Source of the DNA: Cephaloticoccus primus
Lineage (GTDB): Bacteria > Verrucomicrobiota > Verrucomicrobiia > Opitutales > Opitutaceae
Reading direction: 5' to 3'
DNA length: 64,000 bases
Assembly: GCF_001580015.1 (NCBI RefSeq)
Contig: NZ_LSZQ01000057.1
Span: 1 to 64,000, forward strand
Below are positions 56,167-64,000 of the stretch, piece by piece. Each line of letters starts with the position of its first letter. The stretch's first letter is position 1. The translations under genes and the position numbers were made by a program. A model generated the notes under the pieces. It made no database searches and had not been told where the DNA came from. It saw only the letters and a list, made by a program, of their open reading frames with translations.

Positions 56167-57531
56167 ATGAAGTTAACTGACCTGAATCGCGAAGGCGGCA
56201 TCGGCGCCAATTGTCTACTGCTTGAGCTGGGCGGCCTGCGCATCCTCGTGGACTGCGGGCTAAACCCCAAGCAGGTCGGCCGCGCCGCGACTCCCGACCT
56301 CGCACGGCTGCGCGAGCAGCCGCTCGACTTGATCATCATCACCCACTGCCACCTCGACCACATCGGCAGCCTCCCCGTCGCCATGCGCGAGCAGCCCGAG
56401 GTGCCCGTGATCATGACCTCCTCCAGTCGCCTATTGATAGAGCGCATGCTGCGCAACTCCGCCAGCGTCATGAAGCGCCAGAAAGAGGAGGAAAACATCC
56501 CCGACTACCCGCTCTTCTCGCATGGCGAAATCGAGCGACTGCGCGGGCGGATGACCGGGCTGGCCTTTGCCCACCCGAAGCGATTTCGCGGACGCGGACG
56601 CGGCGAAGAGGTCGAAATCATCTTTCACCCCGCCGGACACGTCGCGGGGGCCGCAGGCGTCGAGCTCGTCCACAAGCACCGCCACATCTTCATCACCGGC
56701 GATGTCCTCTTTGAGGATCAGCGCACCATCCCCGGCGCCAAGTTTCCCAGCGGCCACTTCGACACGCTCATCATGGAGACCACGCGCGGCGATACCGACA
56801 GCCTCGACGCGGCCAACCGCGGCGACGAGTTCGCGCGGCTCGTCAAATCCATCAACGACGCCATCCAGCGCGGCGGCTCTTTCCTGATCCCCGTCTTCGC
56901 GCTCGGGCGTATGCAGGAGATCCTCACAGTCATCAACGACGCGCGCAAGTTCGGCCGCTTGGTCGATTGCCCTATCTATGCCTCCGGCCTTGGTATGGAT
57001 CTCGTAGATTATTTCGACGAAATCGCCCGCAAGACCCAGCACATCCAGTTTAGCCGCAGCATCGTCAAGGAGCTCGGGATCCGCCCCCTGCCCCGCAAGC
57101 TCGAAGCCGGAAAAGACCCGCAGCAGAACGCCCTCTACATCCTGAGCTCCGGCATGATGGTGGAGAAAACTCCCAGCCACACCCTCGCCTCGGGCATGCT
57201 CGGCCATGCGCGCAACACCATCGGCTTCGTCGGCTACTGCGACCCCGATACGCCCGGCGGGCAACTGCTCGCCACCAAGCCCGGCGACAGCTTCCTGTTC
57301 GAAAAAGCGGGTGTAAAAACCAAGGTCAAAGCCCGCGTCGAACGCTTCGAGCTCAGCGGCCATGCCGACCGCGACCACCTCCTCCAATTCGCCGTCCAGG
57401 CCGCCCCGCGCGCCATCGTCCTCACCCACGGCGACCAACCCGCCCGCGACTGGTTCGCCCAACAGCTCGCCGAGCAGCTCCCCAAAACCAAAGTCCTCGA
57501 TCCCCAGCCCGGCAAAGAGTACCAAGTCTAG
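56167..57531 (+). CDS. Metallo-beta-lactamase / beta-CASP RNA nuclease
   Basis: This 454-residue protein has the zinc motif HCHLDHIG in IIITHCHLDHIGSLP, a second His in FHPAGHVAGAAG, the metal-bridging Asp in FITGDVLFEDQ, the beta-CASP insert (RGGSFLIPVFALGRMQEIL, ILSSGMMVEK) and the C-terminal RMMBL domain with ELSGHADRDHLL and IVLTHGDQPA. It belongs with the CPSF73/YSH1-like bacterial nucleases that process RNA endo- or exonucleolytically. It is monocistronic or reads into the VapBC pair 84 bases downstream. Confidence 0.92.
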   Translation: MKLTDLNREGGIGANCLLLELGGLRILVDCGLNPKQVGRAATPDLARLREQPLDLIIITHCHLDHIGSLPVAMREQPEVPVIMTSSSRLLIERMLRNSASVMKRQKEEENIPDYPLFSHGEIERLRGRMTGLAFAHPKRFRGRGRGEEVEIIFHPAGHVAGAAGVELVHKHRHIFITGDVLFEDQRTIPGAKFPSGHFDTLIMETTRGDTDSLDAANRGDEFARLVKSINDAIQRGGSFLIPVFALGRMQEILTVINDARKFGRLVDCPIYASGLGMDLVDYFDEIARKTQHIQFSRSIVKELGIRPLPRKLEAGKDPQQNALYILSSGMMVEKTPSHTLASGMLGHARNTIGFVGYCDPDTPGGQLLATKPGDSFLFEKAGVKTKVKARVERFELSGHADRDHLLQFAVQAAPRAIVLTHGDQPARDWFAQQLAEQLPKTKVLDPQPGKEYQV

Positions 57532-57615
57532 CCCAAGACGCTCCGGCCAGCGAGAGCCCCTTTCCCCCTCTCCCCGCGGTTGCCAAGTCGACGCAGCACT
57601 ACCACTATCCGTCCC

Positions 57616-57864
57616 ATGAAACTGACAGTCGATGTTGATGAGAAACTCTTCTCTCGGGTGATGGACATTACTTCGGCCAAGACGGAAGCCGAAGCCGTGA
57701 AGATGGCATTCGAAGAAGTTGTCTCCACGGACTGGATGAAAGACTTCTTCAGCCGCCCTCGCCCCCCGGCGGAGGAGCTCGCGGCAGCGATTGCTCCCGA
57801 CTACACACCTGACGATCATGGATGGAGGCCTCAACACCGCGACACCGTAACGGCGCATCCATGA
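57616..57864 (+). CDS. vapB: VapB-type antitoxin
   Basis: This 82-residue protein from ATG 57616 begins with a ribbon-helix-helix-like segment (MKLTVDVDEKLFSRVMDITS, AKTEAEAVKMAFEEVV) typical of VapB antitoxins that neutralise PIN toxins and repress their own operon. The C-terminal tail is acidic then His/Asp-rich. Its stop overlaps the toxin start by ATGA (57861-57864). A start further upstream (57580) is possible but lacks similarity. Confidence 0.82.
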   Translation: MKLTVDVDEKLFSRVMDITSAKTEAEAVKMAFEEVVSTDWMKDFFSRPRPPAEELAAAIAPDYTPDDHGWRPQHRDTVTAHP

Positions 57865-58256
57865 GAACTCTGATCCTGGCGGATAGTAACATCTATATCG
57901 CAGCCCTCCGCTCAGGAAAAGCCGCGCCATTCTGGCTATTTGATAAGCATCAAGATCGTTACGAATTCGCGACCTGTGAGGTTGTCATGCTGGAAGTACT
58001 GCGGGGAATCAGGGAGCCTCAAGTTTACGACTACGTGGAAAGGGAAATGGAGAGACTCATTTACCTGCCCGTAAGAAAGACAACCGGTCTGATTGCGCGG
58101 AGCTTGGCTTGGGATCTTGAGCGTGCGGGACGTAGAGTAGTAGTGCCCGATATCCTGATCGCGGCTTGCGCCAAAGAAGCAGGCGCAAAGGTACTGGCAC
58201 GAGACCAGCACTTCCTCCAGATGCCCGGAGTAGAAGTCATCCAGTCATTACTGTAA
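57861..58256 (+). CDS. vapC: VapC PIN-domain toxin
   Basis: This 131-residue PIN ribonuclease has its conserved acids in LILADSNIYIAALRSG (Asp), EVVMLEVLRGI (Glu), VVVPDILIAACAKEAG (Asp) and KVLARDQHFLQMPG (Asp). The ATG at 57861 overlaps the antitoxin stop, fixing the start. Substrates of such toxins are usually tRNA or rRNA sites. The pair is unlike the AbrB/PIN pair at 25069 in its antitoxin type. It converges on the IMPase gene with 38 bases between the stops. Confidence 0.9.
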   Translation: MRTLILADSNIYIAALRSGKAAPFWLFDKHQDRYEFATCEVVMLEVLRGIREPQVYDYVEREMERLIYLPVRKTTGLIARSLAWDLERAGRRVVVPDILIAACAKEAGAKVLARDQHFLQMPGVEVIQSLL

Positions 58257-58294
58257 AGGCGACGCGGCCCGTCTCTCTTCGCAAAAGCGTGACC

Positions 58295-59185
58295 TTACAC
58301 CCCCAAAAGCTCGCGCAGGCGAGTGACGGCACTTCGGCTGCCGGCCATGCAAAACGTGCGGCCCATAGTCACGTCGAAGTGTTTCAGGGGGAAAGGCGAC
58401 TCGCTCACGTAGTCCACCACCCGCCCGCTCGCGACTACCAGCGGCACGGCCGCCGCGATGTCCCAGACCTTTACGTTGTGATCGACCACCGCGTCGAGCA
58501 GCCCCACGCCCACGTAGGCCATGTGTAGCGCGCTCGCGCCCAGCGCCCGCAGCTTCGCGTGCTCAGCCAGCACTGCCGCGTGAGGCGCATACCTCGGCTC
58601 ATGCGGACTGTGAAACCCCACAAAACTGTGCACGCCAAACGGCGCCTCCACCAGCGCCACACGCCGCTCGCCATCCCACACGCCGAAACCCGGCCCACCG
58701 TGCATCACCAGCCGCCGCGACGCATCGTAGATGATCCCATAAACCGGCAGCCCGCCCCGCAGCAACGCCAACGAGATCGCACAGTACGGGACGCCCAACG
58801 CGTAATTATTCGTCCCATCAATCGGGTCGAGCACCCACGCAAACTCAGCTTGTGCGCGGAGCGGTTCGCCCCCGTCTTCGAGCTCCTCGCTAAAAAAATC
58901 ATCCTCCGGGAAACGCGCACCCAGCTCGGCAAAAATGTTTTTTGAAATTGCAATGTCAGCCTCGGTCACCCGCGAGCCATCGGCCTTCCACGCACTCTTC
59001 GCGCGCCCCAGCCCACGATGAAAAAACGTCACCTGCCCAAGCACCGCAGCCCGCCCTGCCTCGACTCGTGCGAGGAGCTCAGCAGGCGCGCCAGAAGGCA
59101 TCACAGCTCCCTGATCTGAGGAGTCAGTCGAGTTGATCGAAGCATTTGAATCCGGGGCGAGCATGACCACCGACACCACTCCCAT
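58295..59185 (-). CDS. Inositol monophosphatase-family phosphatase
   Basis: This Mg2+-dependent sugar phosphatase has Glu in FFSEELEDGGEP, the core motif WVLDPIDGTNNYALG, and the late Asp in NVKVWDIAAAVPLVVASG. It resembles IMPase, histidinol-phosphatase and CysQ relatives; the substrate is not deducible. The start is uncertain: ATG 59185 (MGVVSVVMLAPDS), ATG 59164 or ATG 59101 (MPSGAPAELL). The last gives a typical family N-terminus of 267 residues, and the upstream part is Ser/Asp-rich. It is a single gene, convergent with vapC. Confidence 0.9.
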   Translation of the reverse strand: MGVVSVVMLAPDSNASINSTDSSDQGAVMPSGAPAELLARVEAGRAAVLGQVTFFHRGLGRAKSAWKADGSRVTEADIAISKNIFAELGARFPEDDFFSEELEDGGEPLRAQAEFAWVLDPIDGTNNYALGVPYCAISLALLRGGLPVYGIIYDASRRLVMHGGPGFGVWDGERRVALVEAPFGVHSFVGFHSPHEPRYAPHAAVLAEHAKLRALGASALHMAYVGVGLLDAVVDHNVKVWDIAAAVPLVVASGRVVDYVSESPFPLKHFDVTMGRTFCMAGSRSAVTRLRELLGV

Positions 59186-59343
59186 CTGCCCCGACTTGTC
59201 AAAACCCCACCCGCGCCCCCCTGCCCACTTACCAGAGCTGTGACGTGCGCACGCGCGCCAAGAACAGGACTGCGCACGCCTGCCCTACGGGCAACCGCCG
59301 CCGCCACTCAACCGCGATAAGGGCGGACTCGGGCGGGGCCCGC

Positions 59344-60453
59344 TTAAAACGAGTAGCCCACGGAACTGGTTATCCGCTTATCGCGACGCGCGGCAGGTAC
59401 GATGATCGAGTTGTCGTACTCGTACTCAAAGCGCAGTGAGAGCGAAATGTGGTCGGTCATCTGTCCCTGCAACGCGCTGTTGAAGCGAATCTTGTAGTGG
59501 GCGTTATCCGTACTGCTGCCGACGACGCGCCCATCCGGGGAGTACAGCGTGTTGAGCCCTTCGCTGATCGTAATCCGCTTGTTGAACTTGTAGCGGTACT
59601 CTTGGAACGCCTCGGCAAGGTAGAGGCTGCTCCGCGCAGGCCCGACAGTATCGCGGTAAAGCCCCGTGCCTCCCGCCCCCACACTGAAATCGTGGCGCTG
59701 GTTCTTCAGCACTTGGTAGCCCAAACTCAAGTTCTGCTCTGCGCTGAGATCGATTCGGGCGAGGCGATCACGCTGGTAACTCGTTTGGCTCTGCGTAAAA
59801 ATGCGCGGTGAAAGCTCACGCCGCCAACGCAAGTCCACACTGAGCTTATCATTGGCCACCCGGCCATTGCTCTTGCCATAGAGGTAGCGGCTGCGGAAGC
59901 GGTAGTTGTTACGGCGGCTGACCCGATCCGCCTCAACGCGCAGTGAGGTATTATTGTTCTCGCTGCGGCCCGTCTGCATAAAGAGAGCGACCTCGAATCG
60001 CCCACTCCACTTGACCCTGGGGGGGACCTTGACGCCCTCTGCGGCTTCCGCGGCGTCGCCGGCCGCTTCAGCGGGGGACGCCGCTTCGGCAGACTCGCTG
60101 GCAGCGGTCACCGGGCTGGCTGGAGCCTCCGCCTCCACCCCAGCCTCGATCGCGGCCTCCGCCTGCGCCACCTGAGGAGGCACAGGGGCCGCTTCCTCGT
60201 CAGCGGGAGCCGGCTCCGGCTCTTCTACCAAAGTGGCCGCCGACTCGTCGATTACCAAGTCGCCCAGAAGGGCAGACCGGAAGTGCAACTTCCCCTCCCG
60301 GCGCTCAATGAGTGTCCCCGTAAGGCGGTCGCCATTATTGAGGTGCAGCTCCGCCGCAGCCAAATGCGGGGAGCCCGCCAGTACCCCGAGGGCAAGGGCG
60401 AGTGCACAGCCAGAGCCCAACAAGGAAGAAAAATACGAGACACGATGAAGCAT
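59344..60453 (-). CDS. DUF481-type outer-membrane protein with long Ala/Glu/Pro linker
   Basis: The 369-residue protein from ATG 60453 has a signal peptide (LLGSGCALALALGVLAGSPH, LAAA), then a short N-terminal domain (LHLNNGDRLTGTLIERREGK, LHFRSALLGDLVIDESAATL) common in verrucomicrobial DUF481 proteins. Next comes a ~75-residue low-complexity linker rich in Ala, Glu and Pro, and then a beta-barrel region with alternating strands (VEADRVSRRNNYRFRSRYLY, DLRWRRELSPRIFTQSQTSY) ending in KRITSSVGYSF. The family includes YdiY, an acid-inducible outer-membrane protein. The physiological role is unknown. Confidence 0.85.
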   Translation of the reverse strand: MLHRVSYFSSLLGSGCALALALGVLAGSPHLAAAELHLNNGDRLTGTLIERREGKLHFRSALLGDLVIDESAATLVEEPEPAPADEEAAPVPPQVAQAEAAIEAGVEAEAPASPVTAASESAEAASPAEAAGDAAEAAEGVKVPPRVKWSGRFEVALFMQTGRSENNNTSLRVEADRVSRRNNYRFRSRYLYGKSNGRVANDKLSVDLRWRRELSPRIFTQSQTSYQRDRLARIDLSAEQNLSLGYQVLKNQRHDFSVGAGGTGLYRDTVGPARSSLYLAEAFQEYRYKFNKRITISEGLNTLYSPDGRVVGSSTDNAHYKIRFNSALQGQMTDHISLSLRFEYEYDNSIIVPAARRDKRITSSVGYSF

Positions 60454-60593
60454 GGGAAAAACGCGGCGTAAGGGAGCGGAGCAGCAGGAAACTGCGAGCA
60501 ACAACCGTGCCGTACTCTCAATTAGATCAAAGCCGGAGCTGGCTACCCATTTGGGCTGCGCGATTTTACTGAGCGGGAGATACTGCTCCCCCC

Positions 60594-60968
60594 TCACTGC
60601 CCGGAGCGACGCAAGGTGATCACCTTGCCCTTTTTGACTTTCGGCGCGGTGATGCTGAGCTCAGCCAAGTCAGCGTCAAACGAGAGCTTGGAGTAGTCCT
60701 CCCCCGCAACTGGGGTCAGTTGCTCGATGTACTTATCGGGGCCGACCAGTGCCTCATAAGGCGCACTGCTCACACCATGCTCCAGGTAGTATTGCTGAGC
60801 CGCAGCATCGAGACGGCGCAAGTTTTCGAGAACCCCCTTTTCCAGTGCCGAATTACGCACCATCGCAAAGACGGGCAGCGCCATGGCGGTCATCAACCCG
60901 ATGACGATCAGGACGATCAGGATCTCGATCAGGCTAAAAGGCTTGGGCTCGGTGACTTGAGTACTCAT
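60594..60968 (-). CDS. Type IV pilin-like / pseudopilin protein
   Basis: The 124-residue product from ATG 60968 has a prepilin N-terminus: a short leader (MSTQVTEPKP) followed by FSLIEILIVLIVIGLMTAMA, with Glu at +5 as required for pilus assembly. The residue before Phe is Pro instead of the usual Gly, so processing by the standard prepilin peptidase is doubtful. The C-terminal part is a small globular domain (LENLRRLDAAAQQYYLEHGV). The tRNA gene lies 110 bases upstream and the DUF481 gene 140 bases downstream. Confidence 0.85.
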   Translation of the reverse strand: MSTQVTEPKPFSLIEILIVLIVIGLMTAMALPVFAMVRNSALEKGVLENLRRLDAAAQQYYLEHGVSSAPYEALVGPDKYIEQLTPVAGEDYSKLSFDADLAELSITAPKVKKGKVITLRRSGQ

Positions 60969-61077
60969 GGGAGGGCAGGCAGGACGGGTTGGTTGATGAA
61001 AAGGTGGCCGCCAACGGTGAGAAAAAAACCGCCGCACACAACCGCCCTTTCTCTTTTACCCCTCACAAGCGACCCGG

Positions 61078-61153
61078 TGGTGGGCCCGCAGGGATTCGAA
61101 CCCTGAACCAAAGGATTATGAGTCCTCTGCTCTAACCGTTGAGCTACAGGCCC
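61078..61153 (-). tRNA. tRNA with CAU anticodon (probably Ile2; elongator Met possible)
   Basis: The minus strand folds into a complete cloverleaf. Acceptor GGGCCTG pairs with CGGGCCC (one T-G pair); the D arm is in TAGCTCAACGGTTAGAGC; the anticodon stem AGGA/TCCT has loop CTCATAA (anticodon CAT); the T arm is CAGGGTTCGAATCCCTG; the discriminator is A; and CCA is encoded (61080-61078). The short D loop and overall pattern resemble tRNA-Ile with lysidine-modified CAU more than elongator tRNA-Met. A terminator of bglX lies upstream. Confidence 0.9.
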
Positions 61154-61261
61154 GCGACGCGCACGTCTCGCGGAGACGGGCCGAACACGAAGAACGCCCT
61201 CACGCTGTAGGCGCAAACGCCATGGCGACAAGCGCTTTCCCTCCACTCGTCCTTCCCCCCC

Positions 61262-61307
61262 AAAAAAGCCTGCACGGTACCGGGGAAACCAAGCACCAAA
61301 GCAGGCT
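61262..61307 (-). terminator. Rho-independent terminator of the GH3 glucosidase gene
   Basis: On the minus strand AGCCTGC (61307-61301) pairs with GCAGGCT (61273-61267), followed by a T run (61266-61262). The 27-base interior can form a smaller hairpin around the CCCCGGTACCG segment. It lies 23 bases after the glucosidase stop. Confidence 0.8.
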
Positions 61308-61329
61308 AAATTAGAGGAAACCACAGTAC

Positions 61330-63642
61330 CTACCTTTTAGATGGAGCAAGCAACTCAAACTGGACAGGCTCACCCGTATCTGAGGCTGAGCTCACCCACA
61401 AGTCGAATAGTCCAGGTTCGGCAGTGTAATCGCCATTCTGTGTGGTAAACTCCAAGTCGTGCCGACTGAGACCGAAGCTGACCTGCTGCGACTCACCGGG
61501 CTGTAGCCCGATCTTGGTGAACTTCTTCAGCTCGCGCACGGGGCGCACGCGACTGGCTACCCGGTCGCGAATGTACAGCTGCACAACCTCTTCTCCGAAG
61601 ACCTTGCCAGTGTTGGTAATCGTCGTGGTAATCTGCAGTTCCTCATCCCACCCCAACTTCTCCTTACTTAACCGCGGGGTGCCATAGCCGAAAGTCGTGT
61701 AGCTAAGCCCGTGACCAAAGGCGTACAGTGGAGCATTCGGGTACTCGCGCCAACGACTCCCCCCGACGTGTTGACCTGTAGGCAGGTGGTTATAGAAAAA
61801 GGGCTGTTGGCCAGAATGTTGCGGAAAACTGACCGGCAGTTTGCCCGAGGGGTTATAGTCTCCGAATAACACATCCGCAATCGAGTGGCCATTCTGCGTG
61901 CCTAGAAACCACGTCACCACGATTGCTTGTGCATCACGTACCGCGCCTTCCAGAGCCAATGCCCGACCATTGCGTAGCAGTATAACAACGGGCTTTCCAG
62001 TAGCCGCCACTGCCTCCACCAAGGCCTGTTGAGGAGCGGGCACAGTAAGCTCAACCCTCGACTGTCCTTCGCCGCTGTGAAACTTATGCTCACCCACGGC
62101 TAGTACTACCACATCCGCACGGCGAGCCGCAGCTACAGCGGCTTCGATACCTCCCTCTATGGGGCTTTCGATATCTGAGCCTGTCACAATTTCTAACAAA
62201 CTCTGATCACGAACAGCAGCACGCACTCCTGCCTCCAACGTAACAAACCGAGACTCGACTCCAGAAGCCCATGGTCCAGCAATGTTTTCAATATCCTGAG
62301 CAAAAGGCCCTATCAACGCGATACGCTGACCACTCTTTCGCAGCGGGAGCAGGCTGCCTTCGTTTTTCAGAAGTACGATAGAGCGCCGCCCGGCCTCGCG
62401 AGACAACGCGTCTTGTGAGGCGATGAGTGCCGCGTATGCTGGACGCTTAGGATCTAAGAAATCTGCTTCGCGATCAGGATCCAACGAACGATAAGGGTTG
62501 TCGAACAGGCCAATCTTTTCCTTTAGGGTCAAAACCCGACGCACCGCATTATCGACTACAGACTCAGGGACTTGGCCGCTACGCACCAAGGCGGGAAGGT
62601 GTTCAACATACGCATTTCCGCGTAAAGCCACATCCAAGCCAGCCAATATCGCCTTGCGTACCGCGTCTTCATCATCGGCTGCGTAGCCATGCATGACCAT
62701 TTTGGCTACTGAGTTCCAGTCGGAAACAATAACGCCTTGGAACCCCCATTCGTCACGTAGCACATCATTCAGTAAAAGGCGACTGCCCGTCGCCGGAATG
62801 CCATTGAGGGAGTTAAATGCACTCATAACTGAGAGAGCCCCAGCGTCCACTCCTCCTTTGTGCGGGGGGAAATGTAGATCACGCAAAGCCTCTAGGGAAA
62901 TATCAACTTGCGCGTAGTCCCTCCCCCCCATTGAAGCACCGTAGCCGGCAAAGTGCTTCATTGTAGCAATCTGGCTATCGGGAGCACGTATATCGTCGCC
63001 CTGGAATCCACGCACTCGGGCAGCTGCAAAAGCACTACCCAGAACAGGGTCCTCACCCGAACCCTCGACCACTCGGCCCCAGCGCTGGTCACGAGCAAGG
63101 TCCACCATCGGTGAATAGTTCCAGTGGATCCCTGTAGCTGTAGCTTCAACAGCAGTAGCACGCGCCGTACGACGGGCCAGCTCCGGTTCAAAACTGGATG
63201 CTTCGCCAAGGGGAATAGGCCAAATCGTTCGGCTCCCATGCAGCACATCTGCAGCAAAAAGAAGCGGTATACCGAGACGGGTTTCCTCTACCGCAATACG
63301 CTGGAGCTGAAGGGCGCTAGCGACCCCCCCACCACCATAGAACGAACCTATCAGGCCATCTTTGAGCCACGTAAAAGTCCTCTCAGCAGCGGGGTACTTA
63401 GACCTAAGAGATGCTATATCGAGTGGTTCTTCACCTTGCAAGCCTGAACGAGAAGCGGTATTCAACTGCCCGACCTTTTCTTCCAAGGTCATCTGCGCGA
63501 GCAAAGCCTCAACTCGGTCAGAAGCCCTAAAGGGAGAGGCCCGGGTCTGAGCTCGAGGGCTGGCAGTGTAGGAGCTCGTCGGGAAAGCAAATACCAAACA
63601 AGCCGCAAGTACGCAAAGGAACGCAGGGGGTGTATTTCTCAT
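61330..63642 (-). CDS. bglX: Glycoside hydrolase family 3 beta-glucosidase
   Basis: This 770-residue secreted enzyme has a signal peptide (FLCVLAACLVFAFPTSSYTA). The GH3 N-terminal barrel has MTLEEKVGQLN, GIPLLFAADVLHG, WNYSPMVDLARDQRWGRVVE, IATMKHFAGYG and the nucleophile Asp in GVIVSDWNSV. The C-terminal sandwich domain has LLKNEGSLLPL and VVVLAVGEHKFHSGEGQSR. A fibronectin-III-like domain ends the protein (GKVFGEEVVQLYIRD, LQPGESQQVSFGLSRHDLEF). It cleaves terminal beta-glucosyl residues from oligosaccharides in the periplasm. A TonB receptor gene lies just upstream on the same strand, giving a receptor plus hydrolase pair like that at 16948-21203. Confidence 0.94.
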   Translation of the reverse strand: MRNTPPAFLCVLAACLVFAFPTSSYTASPRAQTRASPFRASDRVEALLAQMTLEEKVGQLNTASRSGLQGEEPLDIASLRSKYPAAERTFTWLKDGLIGSFYGGGGVASALQLQRIAVEETRLGIPLLFAADVLHGSRTIWPIPLGEASSFEPELARRTARATAVEATATGIHWNYSPMVDLARDQRWGRVVEGSGEDPVLGSAFAAARVRGFQGDDIRAPDSQIATMKHFAGYGASMGGRDYAQVDISLEALRDLHFPPHKGGVDAGALSVMSAFNSLNGIPATGSRLLLNDVLRDEWGFQGVIVSDWNSVAKMVMHGYAADDEDAVRKAILAGLDVALRGNAYVEHLPALVRSGQVPESVVDNAVRRVLTLKEKIGLFDNPYRSLDPDREADFLDPKRPAYAALIASQDALSREAGRRSIVLLKNEGSLLPLRKSGQRIALIGPFAQDIENIAGPWASGVESRFVTLEAGVRAAVRDQSLLEIVTGSDIESPIEGGIEAAVAAARRADVVVLAVGEHKFHSGEGQSRVELTVPAPQQALVEAVAATGKPVVILLRNGRALALEGAVRDAQAIVVTWFLGTQNGHSIADVLFGDYNPSGKLPVSFPQHSGQQPFFYNHLPTGQHVGGSRWREYPNAPLYAFGHGLSYTTFGYGTPRLSKEKLGWDEELQITTTITNTGKVFGEEVVQLYIRDRVASRVRPVRELKKFTKIGLQPGESQQVSFGLSRHDLEFTTQNGDYTAEPGLFDLWVSSASDTGEPVQFELLAPSKR

Positions 63643-63782
63643 AACGGCGACAGCGGAGGAGGGACTTGGAAATACCGCAACCCCTAACTGGGTAATAAAT
63701 CACGCGGTAAGTTGCCTCAAAACGCCCCCCGCCTCCGTGGAAAGGGCAGCGCTTCTTGTCGCAATTTATTCGCGTCTGCCCC

Positions 63783-64000
63783 TCAGAAGCTCAGGGTGTT
63801 GACGAGGGTCCAGCTTTGGCCGCTGACGATGCGGTAGGCGGCGGGGCGGCCGTTGGGGTTGTAGGTGATCGGGATCAGGCCTTTCTTCTCAAAGGCGTCT
63901 TTGATGTTGAGCTGGATGCGCCAGTGGATCTTGCGCGTGAGCTGGCGCGTGTAGCCGATCCACAGGTCTACGTTGGTCTCGGCGGGGCCTTTGTAGGGGC
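63783..64000 (-). CDS. C-terminal end of a TonB-dependent receptor (5' part outside window)
   Basis: The minus-strand frame reads NVDLWIGYTRQLTRKIHWRI, QLNIKDAFEKKGLIPI, TYNPNGRPAAYRIVSG and ends SWTLVNTLSF. This is the last strands of an outer-membrane receptor barrel with the expected terminal Phe. The 'N-I-KDAF...R..PG..W.L..T..F' ending is typical of large verrucomicrobial SusC/TonB-like receptors. It lies 140 bases upstream of bglX on the same strand, so the two probably form a sugar-uptake and -degradation unit. Confidence 0.85.
   Translation of the reverse strand, partial: PYKGPAETNVDLWIGYTRQLTRKIHWRIQLNIKDAFEKKGLIPITYNPNGRPAAYRIVSGQSWTLVNTLSF

Overview
The window looks like chromosomal DNA of a G+C-rich Gram-negative bacterium, most likely a verrucomicrobial (Opitutaceae-like) organism. 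The reasons are a double-length four-module UvrA of the kind known from Chlamydiae and Verrucomicrobia, TonB-dependent receptors beside glycoside hydrolases, an outer-membrane efflux set, a SUI1-type initiation factor, and an almost complete lack of Shine-Dalgarno motifs. The assignment is inferred; no rRNA or other phylogenetic marker gene was identified to confirm it.

Layout. 1-8474: end of a small membrane protein, a GT4 glycosyltransferase translationally coupled to giant uvrA, and a HAD phosphatase. 8754-14362: the 2-oxoglutarate dehydrogenase operon sucA-sucB-lpdA (minus). 14599-16760: a small protein coupled to a SUI1 factor, repeat copy A, and metF. 16948-24683: a carbohydrate block (GH78 rhamnosidase, TonB receptor, divergent LacI, F420-reductase-like protein, mannonate dehydratase). 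25069-29314: an AbrB/PIN toxin-antitoxin pair, then a galT / inositol-phosphatase-like / GHMP-kinase operon. 29392-32842: repeat copy B, ilvA and metY. 32907-37623: an ABC export operon (TolC, HlyD adaptor, FtsX-type permease, ATPase). 37784-49351: an ABC-dependent surface-polysaccharide locus (wzm, two Gmd-like genes, two glycosyltransferases, a GT-C-like membrane protein, a coiled-coil methyltransferase, wzt), followed by another polytopic membrane protein. 50764-57531: M20 peptidase, repeat copy C, M48 lipoprotein protease, purH, apaG, beta-CASP nuclease. 57616-64000: a VapBC pair, an IMPase, a DUF481 protein, a prepilin, a CAU-anticodon tRNA, a GH3 glucosidase and the end of another TonB receptor.

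Two things stand out. First, a family of modular hairpin repeats (full copies A, B and C; partial ones elsewhere) has stems that differ between copies but stay complementary, with several conserved loops. Three full copies and one partial copy lie directly 3' of minus-strand genes in the same sense, and related short modules occur in frame inside the uvrA coding sequence. Second, the polysaccharide locus pairs a methyltransferase carrying a 96-bp tandemly repeated coiled coil (a candidate chain-length ruler) with a Wzt exporter that has two C-terminal beta domains. The last of these resembles domains repeated in two other proteins of the locus.
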